This document shows positions 17,235 through 26,223 of a stretch of 64,000 nucleotides of DNA, piece by piece. The translations under genes were made by a program, and so were the position numbers. This stretch comes from Staphylococcus sp. Marseille-Q5304 (lineage in GTDB: Bacteria; Bacillota; Bacilli; Staphylococcales; Staphylococcaceae). Location: assembly GCF_943737015.1 (NCBI RefSeq), contig NZ_CALSFP010000001.1, positions 1,984,001-2,048,000 of the forward strand, written 5' to 3'. The notes under the pieces are model-generated. The model was not told the origin of the DNA. It did not search any database and saw only the letters and a list, made by a program, of their open reading frames with translations. Every line of letters begins with the position of its first letter. Within the stretch, counting starts at the first letter, position 1.

Positions 17235-18332
17235 TTAAACGTTAAATCTGAAATGAACGACGTCGCCATCTTTCATGATGTATTCTTTACCTTCTAAGCG
17301 TTGTTTACCCGCTTCTTTGGCTCCATTTTCACCATTATATTCAACGTAGTCATCATAGCTCGTTACTTCGGCACGAATAAATCCGCGTTCAAAGTCAGTA
17401 TGGATGATTCCCGCACATTGTGGTGCAGTCATTCCTTTAATAAATGTCCATGCACGCACTTCTTCAACACCTGCTGTGAAGTATGTCGCTAAACCTAATA
17501 AATCGTATGTTGTTTTGATTAAGCGATCTAATCCAGGTTCTTCAATACCTAAATCTTCTAGGAACATTTCTTTATCTTCATCATCTAAAGTTGCGATTTC
17601 TTCTTCAATCTTCGCACTAATTACGATGACTTCTGAACCTTCTTTGCTTGCATATTCACGAATGGCTTTAACTTTGTCATTGTCTTCGTCATTGATTTCA
17701 TCTTCGCCAACATTCGCAATGTATAACATTTCTTTAGAAGTTAATAAGTGGGCTTGGTTTACATATTTTTGGTCTTCTTCAGTAAACTCTAATCCTCTTA
17801 CAGGCGTACCTTCTTCTAATGCCTCTTTAATTCTTGATAAAATGCGTTGCTCGTTAATCGCATCTTTATCTTTTTGTCTCGCCATTTTTTCAATTTTAGG
17901 TAGACGTTTTTCTACAGATTCTAAATCAGCGAGTACTAATTCCATGTTGATAACTTCGATATCGTCGACTGGATCTACACGACCTGATACGTGTGTAACA
18001 TTATCATCATCAAATGCACGTACTACTTGGCAAATCGCATCAACTTCACGGATATGTGATAAGAACTTGTTACCTAATCCTTCACCTTTTGATGCACCTT
18101 TTACAATACCTGCAATATCTGTAAATTCGAATGTTGTTGGTACTGTTTTCTTAGGTTCTACCATTTCTGTTAATACATTTAATCTATGATCTGGCACTTC
18201 TACAATGCCGACGTTCGGATCTATCGTCGCGAATGGATAGTTCGCAGCGAGCGCACCCGCTTTAGTGATTGCATTGAATAGCGTAGACTTACCTACGTTA
18301 GGTAAGCCGACAATACCTGCTGTTAAAGCCAT
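17235..18332 (-). CDS. ychF: Redox-regulated ATPase YchF (Obg family)
   Basis: A 365-residue universal P-loop NTPase that binds ATP in preference to GTP and associates with ribosomes. Walker A is GLPNVGKST (residues 8-16), and the switch region DIAGIVKGASKGEGLG is intact. The C-terminal TGS domain ends EYIMKDGDVVHFRFNV. It starts one base after the DUF951 gene's stop, with its SD AAGGAGAATG inside that gene's end, so the two are coupled. Secure. Confidence 0.97.
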   Translation of the reverse strand: MALTAGIVGLPNVGKSTLFNAITKAGALAANYPFATIDPNVGIVEVPDHRLNVLTEMVEPKKTVPTTFEFTDIAGIVKGASKGEGLGNKFLSHIREVDAICQVVRAFDDDNVTHVSGRVDPVDDIEVINMELVLADLESVEKRLPKIEKMARQKDKDAINEQRILSRIKEALEEGTPVRGLEFTEEDQKYVNQAHLLTSKEMLYIANVGEDEINDEDNDKVKAIREYASKEGSEVIVISAKIEEEIATLDDEDKEMFLEDLGIEEPGLDRLIKTTYDLLGLATYFTAGVEEVRAWTFIKGMTAPQCAGIIHTDFERGFIRAEVTSYDDYVEYNGENGAKEAGKQRLEGKEYIMKDGDVVHFRFNV

Positions 18333-18548
18333 TTAGTCATTCTCCTTATTATCAGTATCTTGTTGAGATACTAGTATTTTTTTTAGTTTTTTATTGAAAG
18401 TTTGTCTCGGAAGCATGATGCTACGGTGACAATTTTCACATTTGATTCGGATATCTGCACCTAAACGAATAATCTTAAAGCGATTTGTTCCACAAGCGTG
18501 TTGCTTCTTCATCTCTACAATATCATTTAAACCGTATTCTGATGTCAT
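18333..18548 (-). CDS. DUF951 family protein
   Basis: A 71-residue basic protein of the DUF951 family, found beside ychF and mscS in many Firmicutes. A KKQHACGTNRF segment and a CENCHR pair suggest zinc or nucleic-acid binding, which is inference. It lies 26 bp after mscS and abuts ychF. The biochemical role is unknown. Confidence 0.9.
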   Translation of the reverse strand: MTSEYGLNDIVEMKKQHACGTNRFKIIRLGADIRIKCENCHRSIMLPRQTFNKKLKKILVSQQDTDNKEND

Positions 18549-18574
18549 GTCTCACACCTCCGAAGTGTATAGTA

Positions 18575-19453
18575 TTAAGGTTGTTGATTGGAATCATATT
18601 GTAACATAACAGGCTGAGGTACCTTTACATCTTTCGCTTTAAAGAGTTTGAGTATCTCTTTTCTTAAAATACGTCCAGCCGCGAAACCTTCTCCTGGAAT
18701 CGTTTCAGCTGAAATCGTTACAATCATTTCGTCACGCGTAATGCGACTAATACCAAGCACTTTAGGATTTGAAATAAATAAATAATATTTCGAACGTAAT
18801 GCTTCAAAATGTTCATTTAATATCTCTTCTACATAATCGATATCTTCATCGATTGAAACTGGAATTTCAACTAGTGCTTCCCCGTTTGTTACTGAATAGT
18901 TCGTAATCTCACCCATGCTACCATTCGGTAAAGTCGTTAATTCGCCGGTCACCGTTTTGATGCGTGTTGAGCGTAAACCGATTGATGTGACAGTACCTTC
19001 TGCCACAGTTGTCCCACCGCTATTTATTTTAACATAATCGCCAACGTCAAATTGATTTTCAAAAATGATAAAGAAACCAGTAATGACATCTTTAACGACC
19101 GTTTGTGCACCGAAACCGACTGCTAATCCTACAACTCCTGCACTGGCTATAATGCCTTCTACGCTGATACCAAATTTGCTAAGAATTGTAGTTAACACTA
19201 TAAACCATACCACATATGATACGACATTTTGAATAAGTGATACTAATGTTTTTGAACGTTTTTTATTACCATTTCTACCTTTGTTTTGGATCTTGAAAAA
19301 TTGTGCAATTGCTTTATTGACGAAAAACAATACAATCCAAGCAACAATGATATAAATGACTATCATAATTAAATTTGAAATTAGTGTTTGATATGTTTCT
19401 GGTTTTGTTAAAGGTTCTATTAATGAATTTATGATGTTTTGAACTTGTTTCAA
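18575..19453 (-). CDS. Small-conductance mechanosensitive channel (MscS family), TTG start
   Basis: A 292-residue membrane protein with three N-terminal helices, the pore-lining GVVGLAVGFGAQTVVKDVIT region (two Gly/Ala-rich halves), and the cytoplasmic beta and alpha/beta domains. It releases solutes upon hypo-osmotic shock. The start is TTG 19453, 9 bases after AAGGAGG. First gene of mscS-DUF951-ychF. In S. aureus, as I recall, parB lies directly upstream; here mpsC does. Confidence 0.93.
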   Translation of the reverse strand: MKQVQNIINSLIEPLTKPETYQTLISNLIMIVIYIIVAWIVLFFVNKAIAQFFKIQNKGRNGNKKRSKTLVSLIQNVVSYVVWFIVLTTILSKFGISVEGIIASAGVVGLAVGFGAQTVVKDVITGFFIIFENQFDVGDYVKINSGGTTVAEGTVTSIGLRSTRIKTVTGELTTLPNGSMGEITNYSVTNGEALVEIPVSIDEDIDYVEEILNEHFEALRSKYYLFISNPKVLGISRITRDEMIVTISAETIPGEGFAAGRILRKEILKLFKAKDVKVPQPVMLQYDSNQQP

Positions 19454-19488
19454 ATTGTGTTTCCTCCTTCTCGTGCTGTTACATGATC

Positions 19489-19518
19489 ATTTTATAGTAA
19501 AGTATTTTACTATAAAAT
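19489..19518. repeat. Perfect AT-rich inverted repeat upstream of mscS
   Basis: ATTTTATAGTAAA (19489-19501) and TTTACTATAAAAT (19506-19518) are exact reverse complements around a 4-base loop. It lies 36 bp before the mscS start and about 120 bp after the mpsC stop, and lacks a proper T-run. It may be an operator or an AT-type terminator. Confidence 0.6.
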
Positions 19519-19640
19519 AAATCCAACTTCGGTTTTATCTTTGAAACAGAACCTATGACGATCTACAATTTTTGAAAACAAACACAACCATTTATGAATG
19601 TGTAACCTTTAATCAAATAATGATGCCATTCGTTAACACA

Positions 19641-20009
19641 TTAGTCATTCAATTGTTTAGCTAAATCATCAGTCAATTTAAATATCATCACACGTTCACC
19701 CGTTCTCGAACTTAAATCAGTGTGAAAACTTTTGACTTCCGCACCTGTAGTGGAATCAATGATATCGTATAATGCATCTAACCCGGATTCTACAAGTTTT
19801 GAACGTGTACGTTTAATCGTTAATAAGCCTTCATTTGTTTCGCATACTTTATATTCAGCTTGCGTTAAAACCCCTTGTAAATTGACGATAATCATGTCAC
19901 GTACAATATCGGTCTTCACAGAGAGCGAACCTCGCCCTAAGTAGTCTTTTTCCCATTGCGTGATCGCCTTACTAATCTCGGATTCATATGTACCTTTGGT
20001 CTTTTTCAT
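19641..20009 (-). CDS. mpsC: MpsC-like DUF2294 protein
   Basis: A 122-residue soluble protein of the DUF2294 family, third member of the staphylococcal MpsABC system. In S. aureus mpsA and mpsB form the functional membrane-potential/inorganic-carbon unit, and the part played by MpsC is less clear. The sequence runs helix (SEISKAITQWEKDYLGRG) to a beta sheet and ends SSRTGERVMIFKLTDDLA. It is separated from mpsB by about 400 bp with a terminator between, so it has its own transcript. Confidence 0.85.
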   Translation of the reverse strand: MKKTKGTYESEISKAITQWEKDYLGRGSLSVKTDIVRDMIIVNLQGVLTQAEYKVCETNEGLLTIKRTRSKLVESGLDALYDIIDSTTGAEVKSFHTDLSSRTGERVMIFKLTDDLAKQLND

Positions 20010-20320
20010 TAGTCATACATCTCCTGTAAAACCTTAATTTAAAATAACTTCTTTGTGAAAATAGCCTGCTCCAAGCTAACGTTATCATTTTACCATTTTG
20101 TATTTCAATACGACATAGTGGAATGTACAATAATTTACAATTACACAAAGTGCATGCATCTTAAAAAATAAAAAGAAATCACTCATTTTTTGAAGTAACA
20201 GCATTTAAGTACTGAATATTTTGCGAGACACATATATACTACCGTTATCGTGTCGAAACCGAAGTTCGACCCGCCCCCTAGGTAAGCGAGCAAATATGCT
20301 TAAACATTGATATATAAGTT
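20010..20320. other. Intergenic region upstream of mpsC
   Basis: There is no ORF with SD. It should carry the mpsC promoter. Nothing else distinct was seen apart from the terminator at 20321-20357. Confidence 0.4.
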
Positions 20321-20357
20321 AAGCCCATCAAAGATTCTTTAATCTTTGATGGGCTTA
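20321..20357 (-). terminator. Terminator of mpsAB
   Basis: AAGCCCATCAAAGATT and AATCTTTGATGGGCTT form a perfect 16-bp stem around CTTT, 50 bp after the mpsB stop. Confidence 0.92.
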
Positions 20358-20406
20358 TTACTGAGCATTATCTCTATAGTATATTCATCGTTAAGGCCTA
20401 TGCTCA

Positions 20407-23061
20407 TTATGAAACTGAGTTAGCAGTCCAATCATGCCATTGTTTATTTTCATCAATACTTGCTAGTTGAATCCAACCATTTTTTAATTTTTGAGCAAAT
20501 GCTTCATTTTCTTGTAGTAACCGTTTTACAAATGATTGAGGTGCTTCAACCACGATAAGCAATCTTATTGGGGCGTGATACATTTTATCGTCGCCTGACA
20601 TTACTGATTGCCAAGGAAGACCTGTCATTAAATCACTTGCATTACCTTGCATGACACCGATACCAGCAGTAATTGTTTGCGTTGTTTTACTACCACTACC
20701 GTAATAATGCGGGGCCACAGTTGAAGCGTAATATTGCAAGTTAATCCACTGCGCAACGGTTGCTGGACCTCCGATGATATTAGCCAGTAACACACCATCT
20801 GAATCTTGCTCCCAATCATAGTTATGCAAGAATACGCGTCCTTGTAGATCTGTACCTTCAGTTAGACTACGTTGCCCTATAATAAATGCTGCATTCCTTG
20901 CAAGACCCCATTCTGGTCTAATTTCACTCCAGTCATTTGCGAGACGGTTAGCCTCTTTAAGCGGGTCTTTCTTCGTTATATGATGGTTCGGCAATTGTGC
21001 CAGTCGTTGCGTATTTGCATGCTTACTAATATCAGGTAAAGCTTGTTGAATTTCTTCAAATGCAGTTTGTGCTTGATCTGTTAGATTAGGTAAATAAATC
21101 CATTCTAAATCGTCAACAGAAGTATGGTGTTCAGCCGCTGCAAACACTGTATTTTCAGGAATCTCAATACCGTGGTCAACTAAACCTTTGCGTACATCAG
21201 GTAAGTTACACAATTGTGCCAGTACTTTTGCATTAAAGCCACTTGCTGCACCACCACACGCACCGCAGTCTAATGAAGCAGCATAGGGATTATTTGCACT
21301 ATGGCTACCGTGACCACACAGCACCACGAGTGGCGCAAAATCGTGTGTTAAATCCATCATTTTTAAAGTTTGTTGTGCATAATTAATCTGCTCTTGTTGT
21401 GTAAACCCGACTGGCAACTCATCATCGTGTTGATGAGGCTGATGATCGAGTGTTAATGCCGTATCTTGTGGTTTTCGTAGCCACCTTTTATAGAAGTTTC
21501 TAATTAAAGTACCAGTACGTCCGGGTACAAAGCTACGCGATAACATTTGTAGCGTTAACCATGGACCACTCAATTCTGGTAAGAGTAAGCTCGGTAAGAC
21601 GTTTTGTTTCATTTTCTTAAACGTATACGTAACCGACTCTAAAGTATGTTTACGTTGTTGAAAGAGGTGCGGTTGTTTTTCGTGTGTATATTCTTGAATA
21701 CGATGTTGCGGTTCATTCATCACTGGTAACGACGCATGTGTATGTGGGGCATCGAGTTCACATTTTTCAATAGGCAAACCAAAGAAACCTGCTATTCCAA
21801 TCGTTTCGAATGGCCCAGCCGCTTCAATTTGTCGGCGGAATGGTTCTGAGCGCACATCGATACAGAAAGCGAGCTGCGCTTGTGGTGTGATGGTACTCTT
21901 AGATGATTGCTCTACTGAGTGAGAAACTTCATTTGTAGTTTCGGGTGTCACTTGTGCTTTCAGTTGCTGTTTGTAAGTCATTTCCCAAGCTTCAAGCCAT
22001 AGTTTACGGCGTTGATGGTCATCAAATTGAGCACTGAACGCTAAATATTGGCGTTGCTGTGCTTCTGTAAGCTCGAACCATTGATCTATTGAGAAATTAC
22101 TCCAGTTCACCCATTTTATAATCGCTTGCACGACCTCTGGCACCACTTGATTTGTATCGCGTTCTACAGGTAAATTAGGTGCTACAAATACCCATTCTAA
22201 TCCTAAACGTAACGCTAAATAATCCTCAATCAATTGGGACTCTATATCATTATTTTGTTCTTGCCATAACATCATACCTGCCCATCCTGGTAAGGCTAGG
22301 AGATGGTTTTCGAAATAGCCTTGAACTTTATCTTGAGGAACATCTAATTGTGTGAGGGTCATCTTGATAACTTCTTGAGGATTATCAGATAACTGTTTAA
22401 TATGGTCGCGCTGTTGTTTCGACAACGCAGGATCGTGTTGTGCCAAATGTCGCCATGCATAGAATAACCCTCGCTCGCGATTTGGCATTGTCCACCCTGC
22501 TTGAGCATCATCCAAATATAATTTACACCATTTGATTACATGATAATCCACTATTTTATTGAGTGGTTGACCGTTGTCGGCACGCAAATATTGACTTACT
22601 AAAATCTTTTGTTGATATCTCATATGATGTGTTTCGTTCAACTCTGAACGTTTTTTTAATAAAGTTTCAATGTGCTGTTGTTCCTTTTGACTTACTGACG
22701 GAGATTCTAACGTGATTGCTTTTCTAACGTATTGTTCCGCATCATTTTTAGGAATTGTGAATTGCGCTTGTGCTAACCACTGCTCAGTTAAATCTTCAAC
22801 AATTTCGGTATTAATTTCACCACGTGTTTTTGCTTCTAACATGATTGCTGCTGAAGGATAAATATCAACGTTACGTGCATTCCATAACATCCTAGCCACT
22901 TCATCAAATTGTTGATGTTCTAGTCCTGACCACGGATTACGCGCTGCAAATATTGAAATGGGAGATAGAGGGACGATGACATTTTTAGCTTCATCAATGT
23001 AAGCATAGACTGTGTCCGTAATAAACTGGTTAGTCTGTTTATCGTTTGTTGTTACTCCCAT
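20407..23061 (-). CDS. mpsB: MpsB/DabA-type inorganic carbon (bicarbonate/CO2) system subunit, DUF2309
   Basis: An 884-residue soluble DUF2309 protein related to DabA, the zinc-dependent carbonic-anhydrase-like subunit of DAC complexes. Metal-site segments are FCIDVRSEPFRRQIEAAG (Cys, Asp) near residue 390 and VLCGHGSHS...DCGACGG (His, Cys) near 570-600. It works with the membrane subunit encoded just upstream (1-bp gap). In S. aureus MpsAB supports growth at atmospheric CO2 and the membrane potential. Length and motifs are complete. Coupled translation with mpsA is expected. Confidence 0.93.
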   Translation of the reverse strand: MGVTTNDKQTNQFITDTVYAYIDEAKNVIVPLSPISIFAARNPWSGLEHQQFDEVARMLWNARNVDIYPSAAIMLEAKTRGEINTEIVEDLTEQWLAQAQFTIPKNDAEQYVRKAITLESPSVSQKEQQHIETLLKKRSELNETHHMRYQQKILVSQYLRADNGQPLNKIVDYHVIKWCKLYLDDAQAGWTMPNRERGLFYAWRHLAQHDPALSKQQRDHIKQLSDNPQEVIKMTLTQLDVPQDKVQGYFENHLLALPGWAGMMLWQEQNNDIESQLIEDYLALRLGLEWVFVAPNLPVERDTNQVVPEVVQAIIKWVNWSNFSIDQWFELTEAQQRQYLAFSAQFDDHQRRKLWLEAWEMTYKQQLKAQVTPETTNEVSHSVEQSSKSTITPQAQLAFCIDVRSEPFRRQIEAAGPFETIGIAGFFGLPIEKCELDAPHTHASLPVMNEPQHRIQEYTHEKQPHLFQQRKHTLESVTYTFKKMKQNVLPSLLLPELSGPWLTLQMLSRSFVPGRTGTLIRNFYKRWLRKPQDTALTLDHQPHQHDDELPVGFTQQEQINYAQQTLKMMDLTHDFAPLVVLCGHGSHSANNPYAASLDCGACGGAASGFNAKVLAQLCNLPDVRKGLVDHGIEIPENTVFAAAEHHTSVDDLEWIYLPNLTDQAQTAFEEIQQALPDISKHANTQRLAQLPNHHITKKDPLKEANRLANDWSEIRPEWGLARNAAFIIGQRSLTEGTDLQGRVFLHNYDWEQDSDGVLLANIIGGPATVAQWINLQYYASTVAPHYYGSGSKTTQTITAGIGVMQGNASDLMTGLPWQSVMSGDDKMYHAPIRLLIVVEAPQSFVKRLLQENEAFAQKLKNGWIQLASIDENKQWHDWTANSVS

Positions 23062-23062
23062 C

Positions 23063-24592
23063 TTAACGTCCTCCTCTAGCGATATATTTTTTTAGGTAGT
23101 TTGGATGGCGTTCAACCGCACTATTATGCGCTTCACCCAAATGTACGATTCTCATATAAATAATTGAAAATAATCTAGAATTGCGATGACGTGCAACCCA
23201 CATACTTATCGTACTACCTAATAATAAAATGACTGCAACAACCAATACTAAGAATAACGGTGGTTCACCTTGTGCAAATGTTATCGTATGCAACGTTTCT
23301 GCGAAAAAGTGATGTATCAGTTCATATACTGCACCTACGATAATCATTGTGCCTAAACCTAATATACGACCTAATTTCCCTTCACCAAATGCCACAAGTT
23401 GTGTCCATGATAAAGAAAGCGACCATGCTAATATTAAACCACTGACGATACGGTAGCCTTCACTTGGTGCACTCAACCAGTAACTTAAACCGATCAATAA
23501 CGCTAAGACACGACCTGCAACAATCCAGAAATATGACATCCGTTCATTTGCACGTCTTGGCACACTGAAATGACGCACTGCTGAACCTGATCTTAAAAAG
23601 AGGGTTGCTTTAAATATGCCATGTAAAATCAAATGTATAATTGCTGGTATATAAGCACCTAAAGCACATTGCACTAACATAAAGCCCATTTGTCCGATAG
23701 TGGAACCTACGAGCAGGCGTTTATAATCTACATGCACTAAACTAATACCTGCACCAATAACAACTGATACACTGGCTAATAACACTAAAATCACAGTTGC
23801 AATATCACTGCTAAACAACGGTGAAAATCGCGTTAACATAATCCCACCAGCGTTCACAATACCCGCATGCATAATTGCTGATACTGGCGTAGGAGCGGCA
23901 ACGGATTCTATCAACCATCTTTGGAAAGGCCACTGTGCTGCCGGTACTAATACAGCTATAACCATTAGTAAATGTATACCTAAACGCGTACCCTCACCCA
24001 TTCGATCTATGTTTTGTGGTGAATAGATTGATTGATACGTCCAATGTCCTGTAGAGATACCTATCCATATCACTGCAATTAACAACGCTAACCAACCGAT
24101 TAAGAATGATTTACCTGTTACTATCGCAGCGGCACGCGTTACTTTCCAAGCACTTTGTAAACCGATTAAAATCGTTAGACCTATCAGTGTAAGACCCCAA
24201 CAAAGTACCATGATACGAATATCACCTGTTAACCATGCTGTAGAGGCAAAGCTTGTCGTCAATGTAAACATCAAGAAATACTTACGGTAATGCATATCAC
24301 CTGATAAATAACGAATACAGTAACGTTGAATAATTAACCCAACCATCAATACAAAAGCTGCCATGAGCCACGCAAGCACATCAGAGTAAAATAGGCCAAT
24401 CGCTTCATTTTTATGTGCAAATATTAAACCGATAAACGTTATTAATGGTGGGAATGCCACTAACAGTACGTGCACACGCACATAACTTAGTGGAACACGT
24501 TTATTTAAAAAGACCACACCACTCAAGAGTGAAATGATCACGAATATGTAATTAATTATTAATAACACGCTTGGGTTAAGGGAACTAAACAT
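23063..24592 (-). CDS. mpsA: MpsA/DabB-type NdhF-like ion-conducting membrane subunit
   Basis: A 509-residue polytopic protein of the complex I NuoL/NdhF antiporter-like family, with about 13-14 helices. Family segments are AAPTPVSAIMHAG near residue 240 and HLILHGIFKATLFLRSG near 325, containing the conserved Lys and His residues. It pairs with MpsB as the cation-coupled half of the inorganic carbon system. SD AAGGAGG lies before the ATG. A 5' leader of over 300 nt holds a terminator-like hairpin about 55 bases upstream of the start. Confidence 0.93.
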   Translation of the reverse strand: MFSSLNPSVLLIINYIFVIISLLSGVVFLNKRVPLSYVRVHVLLVAFPPLITFIGLIFAHKNEAIGLFYSDVLAWLMAAFVLMVGLIIQRYCIRYLSGDMHYRKYFLMFTLTTSFASTAWLTGDIRIMVLCWGLTLIGLTILIGLQSAWKVTRAAAIVTGKSFLIGWLALLIAVIWIGISTGHWTYQSIYSPQNIDRMGEGTRLGIHLLMVIAVLVPAAQWPFQRWLIESVAAPTPVSAIMHAGIVNAGGIMLTRFSPLFSSDIATVILVLLASVSVVIGAGISLVHVDYKRLLVGSTIGQMGFMLVQCALGAYIPAIIHLILHGIFKATLFLRSGSAVRHFSVPRRANERMSYFWIVAGRVLALLIGLSYWLSAPSEGYRIVSGLILAWSLSLSWTQLVAFGEGKLGRILGLGTMIIVGAVYELIHHFFAETLHTITFAQGEPPLFLVLVVAVILLLGSTISMWVARHRNSRLFSIIYMRIVHLGEAHNSAVERHPNYLKKYIARGGR

Positions 24593-24647
24593 TTCGTCAT
24601 ACCTCCTTACTTATTGATATTTGTAGTGTTAATGCTTCTTTACAAAA

Positions 24648-24698
24648 AAACCGACAAACCATAATAAACCCGTAGCGATTTATTAGACTTGTCGGTTT
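24648..24698 (-). terminator. Terminator-like hairpin in the mpsA leader (possible attenuator)
   Basis: On the minus strand AAACCGACAA (24698-24689) pairs with TTGTCGGTTT (24657-24648) and runs into TTTT. An inner TAATAAA/TTTATTA stem adds stability. It lies about 300 bases after the preceding gene's stop but only about 55 bases before mpsA, so it may attenuate mpsAB. Simple termination of the preceding gene is the alternative. Confidence 0.55.
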
Positions 24699-24935
24699 CA
24701 TTACAACGCATTGTTATCGAATGTTTTGCTTTGCTACCTTCATCTATATTGAAATATTATTTGTAAAATTGATTTAAACGATTTTATTATAATAGCCGAA
24801 TGATCTCAACATTCCTTATATGTTTGTCCGCTTTTTCAAGAACGCCAATCAATTGATTAACGCCTCGCTAAAGCTTTCACGCTAATAGGAAACGATGCTC
24901 TCATTAACCTTGCTATTTTTATCCATTGTTACTAA

Positions 24936-24962
24936 TTTATACTTATTATTCGTTTTTGTCAA
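24936..24962 (-). promoter_or_regulatory. Candidate mpsAB promoter
   Basis: On the minus strand a perfect -35 TTGACA (24962-24957), a short 15-bp spacer and TATAAA (24941-24936). It would produce a leader of about 335 nt. A second perfect -10 TATAAT (24791-24786) lies nearer the gene, without a clear -35. Confidence 0.4.
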
Positions 24963-24994
24963 GAATACCTTCAATGTGTACTATGTATTAAACA

Positions 24995-25978
24995 TTAATT
25001 GAGACGATGCGTTTTAAATTTGTGTTCTAATGAAAAATACGTCGGCGTATCCTTTTCAAGTAACGTTTGGCATAGCTGGACTTCAAACACTTCACTACTA
25101 TCATAAGGTTTAATATAGTACGTCTGATGCTTACAGTCTAAAACACACTGAAATTGTGTATAGTGCGTTTCACCATTTTCCTTAATCGCACCGTACGGAA
25201 CACTGACATTGTCCAACACTTTAAAGCATTGGTTGACATGTTGATTAATATCTCTGCCCTCTAATATTAAATGTTGACGTAAATATGCCGCTCTTACAAA
25301 ACGTTCAGATGATGTGAATCCTCCTGGCAAACCAAATGTGCCTCCAGCGTTACCGAGTGCTTCAAAGTTTCGTTCACCAAATTGTTTTTGTTGATGTTGC
25401 TGAGGCGATATATGTGTGAAGTTTTTTAAATTTTCATAATGCCATTCTAAATTTGGGCTATTCGTCAACACATGTACAGGATTCTCTTTCACTACTAACA
25501 AACCATTGTGGGGTTCAATTGTCACAGTCTCTCCTGTTTTATCTGTCACGATAAAGTGTAGCGGAGGTATATTGTCTAATGCTTTATTACCGATAGCTAC
25601 GATATTCACTTGAGCAATATTCTGTTTCAACGTTGCTATTGAATTATTAAATCCAAGTAACCATAAGATAAATTCTTCTGGTCCTACGTTAAAGTACCCC
25701 TCTCTTGGGTTGGTAGTATAACTCGCAAGCCTACTAAAATAATGGTTAGAAATAGCCAAGCCCTGTTCATTTACGCCATCACTAAAGCGATATTGTCCGA
25801 CCATCATCGCCGTTCCGACGAAACCATATTTCAGTTCCTGGTTCCCTGCTATTTCAAATTCGTAGTTGTAATGCGTTGGGACAACTATAGGAATGTTATT
25901 AGATTCAAACGCAAAGTCCATCGTCCTTGCTAGATAATTATGTTGCAGTACAGACTGCACTGAAAATCCTGTACAGAT
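24995..25978 (-). CDS. Choloylglycine hydrolase family protein (linear amide C-N hydrolase), AUC start
   Basis: A 327-residue Ntn-hydrolase of the bile salt hydrolase/penicillin V acylase family. The nucleophile must be Cys2, exposed after removal of Met1. The sequence reads (ATC)-Cys-Thr-Gly-Phe-Ser, so the start codon is ATC at 25978-25976, 7 bases after AGGAGG (25991-25986). Upstream in frame there is a TGA and no ATG, GTG or TTG. The next standard start, GTG 25960, would delete the catalytic Cys. Other family residues are RTMDF, Asn in VLTNSPNLEWH and Arg in SSERFVRA. Substrate (bile salt, penicillin, N-acyl homoserine lactone) is not readable. Either a rare AUC start or a start-loss allele. 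Confidence 0.8.
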   Translation of the reverse strand: MCTGFSVQSVLQHNYLARTMDFAFESNNIPIVVPTHYNYEFEIAGNQELKYGFVGTAMMVGQYRFSDGVNEQGLAISNHYFSRLASYTTNPREGYFNVGPEEFILWLLGFNNSIATLKQNIAQVNIVAIGNKALDNIPPLHFIVTDKTGETVTIEPHNGLLVVKENPVHVLTNSPNLEWHYENLKNFTHISPQQHQQKQFGERNFEALGNAGGTFGLPGGFTSSERFVRAAYLRQHLILEGRDINQHVNQCFKVLDNVSVPYGAIKENGETHYTQFQCVLDCKHQTYYIKPYDSSEVFEVQLCQTLLEKDTPTYFSLEHKFKTHRLN

Positions 25979-26223
25979 ACGAATTCCTCCTGTTCGTAAG
26001 CGATTTCATAACTAACTTGTAGTGTATCATATAATGAACAATCTCACATAACCTCATCATAAATAATGAGCGTGGCGTTGAAGCTCAACAAAGCTACCTT
26101 TTATCTAGATTACTACCGTCACTTTTATCACTTGTATAGTACTTTTACATTAAAATGTGATAAAATTTAATTGACGGAAAATTCAGTCATATTATATTAA
26201 TAATAATCAAGGGGGATTATAAT

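Noticed and set aside
17404..18189. 261-codon plus-strand frame opposite ychF
   Set aside because: It lies fully antisense to the well-supported ychF, is Ser-rich in a way expected of the complement of an acidic gene, and has no SD.
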